Under the pieces are notes generated by a model. It was not told the DNA's origin. It saw only the letters and a list, made by a program, of their open reading frames with translations, and ran no database searches. A DNA stretch of 41,592 nucleotides from assembly GCA_018816525.1 (NCBI GenBank), contig JAHIVV010000001.1, positions 1 to 41,592 of the forward strand, read 5' to 3'. The position numbers and the translations under genes were made by a program. This DNA is from Elusimicrobiota bacterium (GTDB lineage Bacteria > Elusimicrobiota > Endomicrobiia > CG1-02-37-114 > XYA2-FULL-39-19). This document shows, one piece after another, positions 35,254-41,592 of this stretch (the stretch's first letter is position 1; each line of letters opens with the position of its first letter).

Positions 35254-35329
35254 GGCCTTTTAGGCGGATTTTGCTGATGATAACCTTCACTTCTATGTTA
35301 CTGTTTTTTGAGGGGAAATTCAAGGAATT

Positions 35330-36268
35330 TTAAAAAGTATCAAACAATAGCTTTGCTTTTTTCCCACCATTCAATAAATGGCGGAAAATTGGCGGTTTTT
35401 TTACTTCGCAGTACTGTCCCCTGGCAACAGTATCAGTTGAAGGAGTGTTGTAACAAACATTTTTTGCAATAATCCATCTATCATGAATGCAGGCATTCAA
35501 TTTATGATCGGTTATAGTCCTTAATTCAATTTTCACGCCTTCGCTTTTAAATTCTTTCCTTAAGTCACGATACAAAGAGATGAAAGTATCGTCTATTTTT
35601 TCCGAGGACATCAATATTTTTACATTTTTTACTTTTCCAGGATTAAGTGACTTCGCCAACAAGTCCAGCCCTACCTTAGAAAAATATTTATCAACCCAGT
35701 GAATATGCTCGCTGCAGGAACTAATAATATCCCTAATGACCATTTTATTTGAAAAAGGCTTTTCCGGAGATAATAATTTCGTTTCTGAAGGTCTGTGAAT
35801 AATTTCAAAAATTGTTTTTATCTTATTATCGTGTGATTTAAATTTATTCTCCAATTGATTCAATTTACCGATTATTCCTCTGTTTGCTGAGATTACATTC
35901 CGTATATTAACAAACACTCGCATAATTTGAATGTTAACCTGAATAGCTCGTTCGCTATGCAGAACTCCTGACAACATTGCAACACCTTCTTGAGTGAAAG
36001 CATAAGGTCTTTTTCTTAAACCCATTTTAATAGAATTGGATGTCGCAATATGCGACTTCCAATTTTCTATTTCCTCGCTGGTTAATTGAAACATAAAGTC
36101 TTCAGGGAACCTTTTTATGTTTCGTCTTACTTGTTCATTTAATCTTTTTGTTGGAACCCCGTAAAGAAACGCTAAATCTTTATCCAAAATGACCTTGCTG
36201 CCACGAATAATCAATATTTTATGCTTAATTCTTTCTGCAAAAACAAGCGTAACTTTTTTTGGGTCCAT
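35330..36268 (-). CDS. ORF6N-domain protein with a PLD-like C-terminal domain
   Basis: A 312-aa protein. Residues 14-100 are an ORF6N DNA-binding domain (ILIIRGSKVILDKDLAFLYGV, RRNIKRFPEDFMFQLT, RPYAFTQEGVAMLS), known from phage antirepressor-type proteins and common in bacterial mobile regions. Residues 125-155 look like a coiled coil. The C-terminal part (175-312) has alternating strands and helices with HIHWVDKYF, KVKNVKILMS, KIELRTI and IHDRWII, resembling phospholipase D-like domains that carry an HxR-type motif. It is not a standard ORF6N architecture I can name. AAAGGA lies 9 nt before ATG 36268. It neighbours a toxin-antitoxin pair, hinting at a small accessory island. Confidence 0.72.
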   Translation of the reverse strand: MDPKKVTLVFAERIKHKILIIRGSKVILDKDLAFLYGVPTKRLNEQVRRNIKRFPEDFMFQLTSEEIENWKSHIATSNSIKMGLRKRPYAFTQEGVAMLSGVLHSERAIQVNIQIMRVFVNIRNVISANRGIIGKLNQLENKFKSHDNKIKTIFEIIHRPSETKLLSPEKPFSNKMVIRDIISSCSEHIHWVDKYFSKVGLDLLAKSLNPGKVKNVKILMSSEKIDDTFISLYRDLRKEFKSEGVKIELRTITDHKLNACIHDRWIIAKNVCYNTPSTDTVARGQYCEVKKPPIFRHLLNGGKKAKLLFDTF

Positions 36269-36419
36269 AGGTGATATCCTTTACTTCAAATAGTTTTTTA
36301 TACTCACCTAAATAGACGCAATTGTTGTCAATTAGTTCCCGGAATTAGAAAAAGCGTTAGTTTAGTCTGGTGTTTGAGAATGGGATTTTAAGGAAATTTG
36401 AGAAACGAGGGATGGAAAC

Positions 36420-36491
36420 CTGGGGTGGAAGGGATCGAACCTTCGTATGCGGGATCCAAATTCCCGTGCCTTACCGCTTGGCTACACCCCA
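36420..36491 (-). tRNA. tRNA-Gln (anticodon TTG)
   Basis: A cloverleaf on the minus strand. The acceptor TGGGGTG/CACCCCA has the U1-A72 pair usual for bacterial tRNA-Gln, with discriminator G. The anticodon stem CGGGA/TCCCG encloses loop ATTTGGA, and the T arm has TTCGATC. CCA is not encoded. Apart from this tRNA, the 327-bp gap 36269-36595 shows only the candidate promoter at 36552. Confidence 0.96.
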
Positions 36492-36551
36492 AAAAGTTTG
36501 TGTGTTTATTCTACAAATTTTCAAATTAAAGTGCAAATTATTAAGATTGTT

Positions 36552-36560
36552 TGGTATAAT
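36552..36560 (+). promoter_or_regulatory. Extended -10 promoter before the hydrolase gene
   Basis: TGG-TATAAT (36552-36560) is an extended -10 element. The region 17 bp upstream has no good -35 box. The leader would be about 30 nt, AT-rich, without a Shine-Dalgarno. Confidence 0.4.
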
Positions 36561-36595
36561 CAGTATAAACAAACTACGAAATATTTAATTAAAAA

Positions 36596-37768
36596 ATGAT
36601 GATTAAAAAACGTTTTTCTGATGTGGGGAATTATTACGGTTTTTTTAAAAAGGAATTAGAAAAACACGGGCAACCGCTGTCATATCTGAATAATTGTTGG
36701 GAAAACCTGGAATCCTGGCGCAAAAAAGCAAAAGGAAAAGTTTTTGAATTGCTTGCTTTTGAACCGGGAAATGCCCCCTTGAAAGCAACTGTTGATGGAT
36801 TAATAAAATACGATGGACTGGTGATAGAAAAAATTTCTTATAGCCTGCCCTACGGCCCGAGAATGAAGGGTTTGTTTCTATACCCTGAAGGGAAAAATAG
36901 AAAGCTGCCCTGCATAATAGCCCTGCATGCCCATGGCGGGTTAAAATATTACGGAAAAGAAAAAATTACAGGACTGCCCGATGAACCTATAACCATAAAG
37001 GAACATAAAAAACAGTATTATGGCGGTAGAAGCTGGGCCAACGAGATAGCAAAAAGAGGTTTTGCTGTTCTCGTAATAGACGTTTTCCCGTTCGGCAGCA
37101 GAAAAGTGGCGGTTGAAGCTCTTCCAGAGAATTTCCGCAAGGATTTTGAGGGCAAAAAAAAGGATTCTAAGGAATATATAGCCGCTTATAATCATTTTGC
37201 CAATGAGCATGAACATATACTTGCAAAAACCATATTTACTTCCGGATTAACCTGGCCGGGCATATTTTCCTACGAAGACAGAAGAAGCGTTGATTATGTT
37301 CTTACAAGAAAAGAAGTTGACCCCGATAAAATCGGGTGCGCAGGTTTGTCCTGCGGGGGTTTAAGAACGATATTTTTAGGCGGGCTGGATTCAAGGATAA
37401 AATGCGCTGTATGTATAGGGTTTATGACCACATTTGAAGAGCTGTTGTTAAATAATGTAAAATTCCACACCTGGATGCTCTACCTGCCGCATTTAACCAG
37501 ATTTATGGATCTGCCCGATCTGATTTCTTTAAGAGCGCCTCTTCCATTAATGGTTCAGTATGACACCGAGGATCAGCTTTATACCTTAAAGGGACAGCAA
37601 AATGCCCATAGGAAAATTCAATCCATTTATAAAAAAACCGGATACAAGAGCAATTACTCGGGAAAGTTTTTTCCTGGGCCGCACAAATTTGACATAAAGA
37701 TGCAGGAAGACGCTTTTGCCTGGCTTGAAAAATGGTTAAAAACGGAAAAGAAAACAGAATTGAAGTAA
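36596..37768 (+). CDS. Alpha/beta hydrolase (acetyl-xylan esterase / dienelactone hydrolase type)
   Basis: A 390-aa serine hydrolase without a signal peptide. It has an oxyanion region ALHAHGG, the nucleophile elbow GLSCGG near residue 250 (Ser nucleophile, a standard G-x-S-x-G), an acid in QYDTEDQLY near 322 and His in FPGPHKFD near 360. The long N-terminal part and the YEDRRSVDYVLTRKEVDPDKIGCAG block are typical of the acetyl-xylan esterase/DUF-type clade acting on small esters. The natural substrate is unknown. ATG 36596 is directly followed by a second ATG. The gene stands alone between two tRNAs and ends before a strong terminator. Confidence 0.82.
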   Translation: MMIKKRFSDVGNYYGFFKKELEKHGQPLSYLNNCWENLESWRKKAKGKVFELLAFEPGNAPLKATVDGLIKYDGLVIEKISYSLPYGPRMKGLFLYPEGKNRKLPCIIALHAHGGLKYYGKEKITGLPDEPITIKEHKKQYYGGRSWANEIAKRGFAVLVIDVFPFGSRKVAVEALPENFRKDFEGKKKDSKEYIAAYNHFANEHEHILAKTIFTSGLTWPGIFSYEDRRSVDYVLTRKEVDPDKIGCAGLSCGGLRTIFLGGLDSRIKCAVCIGFMTTFEELLLNNVKFHTWMLYLPHLTRFMDLPDLISLRAPLPLMVQYDTEDQLYTLKGQQNAHRKIQSIYKKTGYKSNYSGKFFPGPHKFDIKMQEDAFAWLEKWLKTEKKTELK

Positions 37769-37795
37769 ATTTAATTTGAGGCATTATTACCTTAA

Positions 37796-37819
37796 AAAAA
37801 CCACCTGTTGGTGGTTTTT
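37796..37819. terminator. Bidirectional intrinsic terminator
   Basis: AAAAACCACC (37796-37805), loop TGTT and GGTGGTTTTT (37810-37819) form a perfect 10-bp hairpin with A and T tails. It ends the hydrolase gene on the plus strand and, on the minus strand, the tRNA-fMet transcript, which ends only 10 bp away. Confidence 0.88.
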
Positions 37820-37829
37820 GTTATTTTCT

Positions 37830-37906
<77 letters not shown>

Positions 37907-37911
37907 GATAT

Positions 37912-37940
37912 ACAATACTATATTATATCAAGTGTGTCAA
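37912..37940 (-). promoter_or_regulatory. Candidate tRNA-fMet promoter
   Basis: TTGACA (37935-37940, overlapping the stop codon of the upstream ATPase gene), 17 bp, TATTGT (37912-37917). A TATAAT at 37922-37927 could be an alternative -10 but has no good -35. The first choice would start transcription at or next to the tRNA 5' end. Confidence 0.5.
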
Positions 37941-39040
37941 TCGTTTATTGTTTTTTCGGTTACCGGATGGAACAGGTGCATTTTTCCCAGGTCAAATGCT
38001 ACTTCTACAGATTGGCCTGTTTTTAGGGTTGAGGATGTTTTTGTACGGACTACAAAAGAATTTTTGCCTGTATTTAAGTGTAAGTGAGTTTCCGGGCCCA
38101 TTGGATCGATAAAATCTACATTAATGGTTGCAGTGTTTCCTTCAATTTTTCCGGAATAATCGGATTTAACGTGAATATCTTCCGCTCTTATTCCAAAGGT
38201 CAGTGATTGCCCTTCAAACTGTCCGACTTTATTTTTCAAAGGCTCAGGAATCAACAGCTTAAAAGTTCCTTCGTCAATGTAAACACCGTTGTTTTCTTTT
38301 GTTACTTTAACTTTTGCCAGAGGCATGGAAGGAAACCCGAAAAATCCTGCAACAAATTTGTTTGCCGGATGGTTATATAAATCCATGGGCGCGGCAGACT
38401 GTTGGGCTGCACCGTCTTTCATTACACATATTTTATCTCCCAGGGTCATGGCTTCTATCTGGTCATGGGTAACGTAAAGCATGGTTGTTTTAAGTTTGTC
38501 GTGTATTTTTTTAAATTCAGCGCGCATCTGGGCCCTTGATTTTTCATCCAGGTTTGAAAGGGGTTCATCCAATAAAAATAATTTAGGGTCTCTTACCAGG
38601 GCTCTGCCTACGGCTACTCTTTGTCTTTCTCCGCCAGAAAGGTCCTGGGTGCGTTTTTTTAATAGATTTGTTATATTTAAAATTTCAGCGGCTTCTTTTA
38701 TATGGGCGTCTATCTCAGTTGCTGATACTTTTCTCAGCATCAACCCGAAAGCCATATTTTCGTAAACATTCATATGCGGATAAAGTGCATAGTTCTGGAA
38801 AACCATGGCAATATTCCTGTCTTTTGGCTGAATCTTACTGACGTCTTTTCCCTCAAGGATTACCTGGCCTTCACTTGCGCCGGTTAACCCGGCAATTATC
38901 CGGAGAATAGTGGTTTTTCCGCAGCCGGAAGGCCCGGTAAGAACACAGAATTCATGATCATTAATTTCTAATGAAAAATCTTTAATAGCGGTTGTTTTCC
39001 CGTATTTCTTTGTTATATTTTTCAGTTCTAATTTTGCCAT
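37937..39040 (-). CDS. ugpC: UgpC/MalK-type sugar ABC transporter ATP-binding protein
   Basis: A 367-aa ATPase of carbohydrate importers (CUT1). It has Walker A GPSGCGKTT (36-44), Q-loop FQNYALYPHM, signature LSGGERQRVAVGRAL near 135 and Walker B LFLLDEPLSNLD. The C-terminal 130 residues are the TOBE/regulatory domain (FGIRAEDIHVKSDYSG). No permease or binding-protein genes are beside it, so it is probably a shared ATPase serving several sugar importers, as MsmX does in Bacillus. The substrate cannot be predicted. The leader contains a hairpin (39043-39062). Confidence 0.92.
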   Translation of the reverse strand: MAKLELKNITKKYGKTTAIKDFSLEINDHEFCVLTGPSGCGKTTILRIIAGLTGASEGQVILEGKDVSKIQPKDRNIAMVFQNYALYPHMNVYENMAFGLMLRKVSATEIDAHIKEAAEILNITNLLKKRTQDLSGGERQRVAVGRALVRDPKLFLLDEPLSNLDEKSRAQMRAEFKKIHDKLKTTMLYVTHDQIEAMTLGDKICVMKDGAAQQSAAPMDLYNHPANKFVAGFFGFPSMPLAKVKVTKENNGVYIDEGTFKLLIPEPLKNKVGQFEGQSLTFGIRAEDIHVKSDYSGKIEGNTATINVDFIDPMGPETHLHLNTGKNSFVVRTKTSSTLKTGQSVEVAFDLGKMHLFHPVTEKTIND

Positions 39041-39042
39041 AC

Positions 39043-39062
39043 AAAAATCTTATCAGATTTTT
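39043..39062 (-). promoter_or_regulatory. Hairpin in the ugpC leader
   Basis: AAAAATCT (39043-39050) and AGATTTTT (39055-39062) pair perfectly around TATC, a few bases upstream of the ugpC ATG. On the minus strand the 3' arm ends in T-rich sequence, so it could attenuate transcription or hide the ribosome site. It is AU-rich and weak. Confidence 0.35.
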
Positions 39063-39092
39063 CAGGTTAAAGCAAATTTGAGTTGGACGAAA

Positions 39093-39123
39093 TACTAAAA
39101 CCGCTTCCTTGCTGGTTTTAGTA
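39093..39123. repeat. 10-bp inverted repeat between the divergent ugpC and 39166 genes
   Basis: TACTAAAACC (39093-39102) and GGTTTTAGTA (39114-39123) are perfect inverted copies separated by 11 bp, so their centres are about two helical turns apart. It lies 7 bp upstream of a -35 box. An operator for a dimeric regulator is more likely than a terminator, because no upstream plus-strand gene needs one. Confidence 0.5.
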
Positions 39124-39130
39124 CAATTTT

Positions 39131-39159
39131 TTGACATCGAAGCAAAAAAAACATAAAAT
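39131..39159 (+). promoter_or_regulatory. Promoter for the small unknown gene (leaderless)
   Basis: Consensus TTGACA (39131-39136), 17 bp, TAAAAT (39154-39159). The predicted start coincides with the second of two in-frame ATGs, at 39166. The first ATG (39160) would lie before the transcript. Confidence 0.7.
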
Positions 39160-39165
39160 ATGGCA

Positions 39166-39432
39166 ATGAAATTCGTAGTCAAAAAAGCTATTGCAAAAGT
39201 CTCCTTTTACGATAACACTATCATAGAATGCAACTCTCTTGAAGAATTGCTTAAAACGGTTTATGAAGAAAATGATTCAAAAACCGCCCGGGCCGTGGAA
39301 ATTGAAGGAATAAGCGAAAAAGGCGATATTTGCCGGGCGTGGTTTGATTTTAATAACTTGGTTGTGCAGGAAAACAAACCGGTATTTTTATCCAATTTCA
39401 GAAAGCAGACACAGAGAAAAAATAAAGTATGA
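39166..39432 (+). CDS. Small protein of unknown function
   Basis: An 88-aa protein (90 aa if ATG 39160 were used) that I do not recognise. It looks like a compact alpha/beta fold: strand MKFVVKKAIAKVSFYDN, helix SLEELLKTVYEEND, strands ARAVEIEGI and CRAWFDFNNLVVQ, then a basic tail (FRKQTQRKNKV). There is no signal peptide or membrane segment. The promoter geometry points to ATG 39166 on a leaderless mRNA. It overlaps the following zincin gene by 4 bp, so the two proteins are made together and may act together. Confidence 0.7.
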   Translation: MKFVVKKAIAKVSFYDNTIIECNSLEELLKTVYEENDSKTARAVEIEGISEKGDICRAWFDFNNLVVQENKPVFLSNFRKQTQRKNKV

Positions 39433-39791
39433 CTTTTGAAGAATTTGAAAATATTATTGACCAAACGTTGGAAAAAATACCGCAGCAAGTTAAAGATATT
39501 TTAAAGGAGAAACAGGTCGCGGTAGTTGCCCGCGAAAAAGCCCCGGATGAAATGCTTCAAAGAAACCCGGGAATGGTTATTTTCGGGGCATTTATCGGAA
39601 TGCACTACGGGCGATTTTTTTTGGCTAATTTGCAGTCAGAACCTACGCGTGTTGAACTTTATAAAGATAGTTTTGAAATGATGTTTAAAAAAGAGGAAGA
39701 AATAAACAGCCAGATTGAAAGAACAGTTGTACACGAAATTGCCCATTATTTAGGATTCTCAGAAAAACAAATAAGGGATTTGGGATACTAA
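39429..39791 (+). CDS. Zincin-like metallopeptidase family protein (PF06262/DUF1025 type)
   Basis: A 120-aa minimal zincin with the motif HEIAHYLGFSEKQI near residues 103-116, giving the HExxHxxG zinc ligands plus a downstream Glu. The N-terminal FEEFENIIDQTLEKIPQ and the middle VIFGAFIGMHYGR match the small possibly proteolytic family common in bacteria. Activity has rarely been shown. It starts on the stop of the small unknown gene (ATGA overlap). It lies just upstream of a recombination scar that destroyed the next gene. Confidence 0.85.
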   Translation: MTFEEFENIIDQTLEKIPQQVKDILKEKQVAVVAREKAPDEMLQRNPGMVIFGAFIGMHYGRFFLANLQSEPTRVELYKDSFEMMFKKEEEINSQIERTVVHEIAHYLGFSEKQIRDLGY

Positions 39792-39792
39792 C

Positions 39793-39912
39793 ATTAACGC
39801 ACTTACATTAATTATCACTGCTTTGTTGGTTTTTGCGTTGGCTTACAGGTTTTATGCAAAATTCATTATCACAAAAATTCTTGTTATTGACGACAGCAGG
39901 CCCACACCGGCT
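39793..39912 (+). pseudogene. cstA: 5' fragment of cstA (carbon starvation protein)
   Basis: The frame reads NALTLIITALLVFALAYRF then YAKFIITKILVIDDSRPTPA, matching the first transmembrane segment and the conserved AYRFYxxFI...DDxRPTPA start of CstA peptide/pyruvate transporters. Homology stops after PTPA (39912), and a TGA follows three codons later, at 39919. There is no ATG, GTG or TTG upstream. The expected initiator position is ATT (39793), 7 nt after GGGA. Only about 40 of several hundred residues remain, so this is a broken gene. The break adjoins an RND fragment. Confidence 0.8.
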
Positions 39913-40040
39913 CGGAAATGAGCTCTCCCATGGCTGTTTCCGTGGTAGGCGGGCTGACCGTATCAACTATCCTTACACTGGTATTCATACCGACGCTGTA
40001 CATGATAGTAGAACAGAGGGTAAAGAAGTCGAAGGTATAA
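39906..40040 (+). pseudogene. 3' fragment of an RND (AcrB/HAE1-type) efflux pump
   Basis: In another frame the sequence encodes TGSEMSSPMAVSVVGGLTVS followed by TILTLVFIPTLYMIVEQRVKK, the highly conserved last transmembrane region and C-terminus of RND multidrug pumps. It ends at TAA 40038-40040, 1 bp before the ABC ATPase gene. The other 1000 or so codons are absent. The fragment begins at the same bases where the cstA homology ends (ACCGGCT, 39906-39912, fits both), marking a deletion or misjoin. The intact pump would have been the natural upstream partner of the ATPase and TolC genes. Confidence 0.82.
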
Positions 40041-40041
40041 A

Positions 40042-40710
40042 ATGACAAAAACTGTTATAGAATTAAAAAATATAACAAAAATTTATAAAACAGGCTCAGT
40101 AGATTTCAGAGCTCTCGACGATGTAGGCCTTACGGTAAATGAAGGTGATTTTCTTGCAATCATGGGCCCTTCCGGGTCGGGCAAATCAACCTGCATGAAT
40201 ATCATTGGCTGCCTGGACCGACCCACTACCGGGTCCTATCTGCTTGACGGCAAAGAAGTTGCAACGCTCAGCGATGATGAATTGGCCCATATTAGAAATA
40301 AAAAAATCGGGTTCGTTTTCCAGACCTTTAACCTTTTGGCCAGAACAGACGCTGTAAAAAATATAGAGCTTCCTTTAATATATAGCGGAGTAAAGAATAA
40401 AAGGGAGCGAGCTCTTGAATGTTTGAAGATGGTTGGCCTGGAAGACAAGGCAAAAAATAAGCCCAATGAACTCTCCGGTGGCCAGCAGCAGAGAGTAGCC
40501 ATTGCCCGGGCCATAGTTAATGACCCGTCTATTATACTCGCTGACGAGCCTACCGGAAACCTGGATTCAAAATCGGGCGAAGAAATTATGAAAATATTTG
40601 TTGATTTAAACAAAAGGGGAAAAACAATCATTCTTATAACTCATGAACCGGATATAGCCTTATATGCACATAAAAAAGTTCATTTCAAAGACGGCAAGAT
40701 TCTTCCTTAG
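40042..40710 (+). CDS. LolD/MacB-type ABC transporter ATP-binding protein
   Basis: A 222-aa stand-alone ATPase of the MacB/LolD/FtsE group. It shows Walker [10 protein letters not shown] near 40-48, Q-loop FQTFNLL, signature [15 protein letters not shown], Walker [12 protein letters not shown] and the H-loop THEPD. These enzymes drive mechanotransmission permeases that expel drugs or peptides or release lipoproteins. The FtsX/MacB-type permease is not adjacent; the next gene is a TolC-family channel. A MacA-like adaptor and the pump that should precede it are missing, apparently lost at the scar upstream. Confidence 0.92.
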   Translation: MTKTVIELKNITKIYKTGSVDFRALDDVGLTVNEGDFLAIMGPSGSGKSTCMNIIGCLDRPTTGSYLLDGKEVATLSDDELAHIRNKKIGFVFQTFNLLARTDAVKNIELPLIYSGVKNKRERALECLKMVGLEDKAKNKPNELSGGQQQRVAIARAIVNDPSIILADEPTGNLDSKSGEEIMKIFVDLNKRGKTIILITHEPDIALYAHKKVHFKDGKILP

Positions 40711-40719
40711 GAGTTGCGC

Positions 40720-41592
40720 ATGTACAAAAAAATATCAGTAACTATTTTCACAATCATTGCATCAGTTTGTTTGTTATTCTCTGAAGAAATCAAATTAAGG
40801 GAATATATTGATATTGCTCTTGCGAATAACCCTGAATTAATTGCTCTCCAAAACAATTATATTTCCGCCAAATTCAAATTCTGGGAAGCCAGGTCCATGT
40901 ATTTCCCTCAGGTATCTGCCAATATGTCCGCCTCAAGACGCGTCAGCCCGCTTTCGGTAACATTTGGAGACACCGCGCTTTTTCCCGGCCTTCCGGACAA
41001 AACTGATGTTACAACTTATTCCCAGGGCTTATCGGCCCAGCAAAATATCTGGGATTTCGGCAAGACGGGCTCACTTGTTTCTAAAGCAGGTATAAGCAGA
41101 GAACTTAGCTGCATAAGTTACGAAAAGAAAAAACAGGAAGTCGTTTATAATGTTAAAAAGAGTTATTATAACCTTATGCAGGCGATAACAATTCAGAATT
41201 TGGCGTCTTTTAATTTGAAAGAAATTGAGAGTCTTTATAATTCTGTCCGGGAAAGAGAAAAAGAAGGTTTAGCTACACCAATAGACGTTCTTAATATTGA
41301 AGCACAGTATATGAATTTTAAAGCAAATGTTGAAACTGCAAAGCATAATCTTGACATTGCGATGCTTTCTTTCACAAACATTCTTGGAGAAGAGTTAGAT
41401 CATCCTGTTCTAATTAGCCAGGGCAATTTTCCTCAACCGGAAGAAAATCCTCTGAATTTCAAGAATTATGAAGAATGCAAAGAAAAAGCTGTTGCTTTGC
41501 GGTTAGATTTTCAGGAATTGGTTCTGCAGGAAAAGCTTGCCCAAAAGGATGTTAAAGGAGCCTACAGCGAGTGGCTTCCTTCATTAAGTGCA
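40720..41592 (+). CDS. TolC-family outer-membrane efflux protein (partial, cut by the window end)
   Basis: The frame is open from ATG 40720 to the last base (291 codons). It has AGGAG 6 nt upstream, a signal peptide (about 20 residues, ISVTIFTIIASVCLLFS) and the OEP repeat start LREYIDIALANNPELIALQNNY, followed by ARSMYFPQVSANMSASRR. Later it has NIWDFGKTGSLVSKAG, VKKSYYNLMQA and EGLATPIDVLNIEAQYMN, typical of TolC helices. This is about the first two thirds of a usual 440-aa protein. It forms the trimeric outer-membrane exit duct for the ABC ATPase system encoded just upstream. Confidence 0.9.
   Translation, partial: MYKKISVTIFTIIASVCLLFSEEIKLREYIDIALANNPELIALQNNYISAKFKFWEARSMYFPQVSANMSASRRVSPLSVTFGDTALFPGLPDKTDVTTYSQGLSAQQNIWDFGKTGSLVSKAGISRELSCISYEKKKQEVVYNVKKSYYNLMQAITIQNLASFNLKEIESLYNSVREREKEGLATPIDVLNIEAQYMNFKANVETAKHNLDIAMLSFTNILGEELDHPVLISQGNFPQPEENPLNFKNYEECKEKAVALRLDFQELVLQEKLAQKDVKGAYSEWLPSLSA

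Noticed and set aside
37341-37360. A cysteine nucleophile in the alpha/beta hydrolase (GLSCGG)
   Set aside because: The G-x-S-x-G register places Ser at the nucleophile and Cys at the variable position, so the triad is ordinary.
39093-39130. The inverted repeat as a rho-independent terminator
   Set aside because: A T-rich stretch follows, but the only adjacent upstream gene is divergent, so there is no plus-strand transcript to terminate. A regulatory site is more likely.
39833-40045. A 70-aa gene between the zincin and the ABC ATPase
   Set aside because: The reading frame matches nothing, while the two other frames clearly carry cstA and RND fragments.

Overview
The window (41.6 kb, AT-rich, dense coding on both strands) looks like a chromosomal segment of an uncultured Gram-negative bacterium from an Elusimicrobiota/Omnitrophota-like candidate lineage. 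An outer membrane is implied by a TolC-type channel, a lipoprotein, a PorV-like barrel and the tail of an RND pump. Type IV pili are implied by PilB and PilT. I cannot fix the phylum from sequence alone.

Layout, left to right. (1) 50-7071, plus: pilB, argJ, LMW phosphatase, glyA, a WecA/MraY-type transferase and wecB, tightly packed, often with 4-bp ATGA overlaps. (2) 7196-9591, plus: radC, vanZ-like, phosphohexomutase. (3) 9584-11888, minus: tRNA-Lys followed 21 bp later by a zinc-ribbon/membrane/HEAT-repeat protein. (4) 11984-18288, plus: mfd, PorV-like barrel, an ABC-F ATPase and a cold-shock gene with a long leader and a strong terminator. A decayed response-regulator fragment sits between the barrel and ABC-F genes.

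(5) 18462-30726, minus: a 13-gene operon behind a good promoter at 30775-30803. In transcription order: tpiA, pduL, LsrF-like aldolase, zinc dehydrogenase, rpiB (no ATG/GTG/TTG start), TPR protein, CsgG-like lipoprotein, pilT, a protein of unknown function, a DnaA-like AAA+ protein, recJ with an inserted DnaQ-type domain, mtnP and a PfkB kinase. The DnaA-like protein has an intact DnaA ATPase core but no DNA-binding domain IV. It ends instead in an alpha/beta domain also present in the preceding gene's product. This pair, directly after pilT, is my best candidate for an undescribed system.

(6) 30855-36268, minus: a GH130/GT4 gene pair, a BrnT/BrnA toxin-antitoxin module and an ORF6N protein with a PLD-like C-terminus. 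(7) 36420-41592: tRNA-Gln, an alpha/beta hydrolase, tRNA-fMet, an orphan UgpC/MalK-type ATPase, a small unknown gene with a zincin partner, then a recombination scar joining the first 40 codons of cstA to the last 40-odd codons of an RND pump. The scar is followed by a LolD/MacB-type ATPase and a TolC-family gene cut by the window end.

Two recurring themes stand out. Several first genes of transcription units lack a Shine-Dalgarno and have sigma70-type promoters ending only 3-15 nt before the ATG, which suggests leaderless or near-leaderless mRNAs. Operon-internal genes usually carry clear Shine-Dalgarno sequences. Two reading frames (rpiB and the cstA remnant) offer only ATT or ACG at the expected start.
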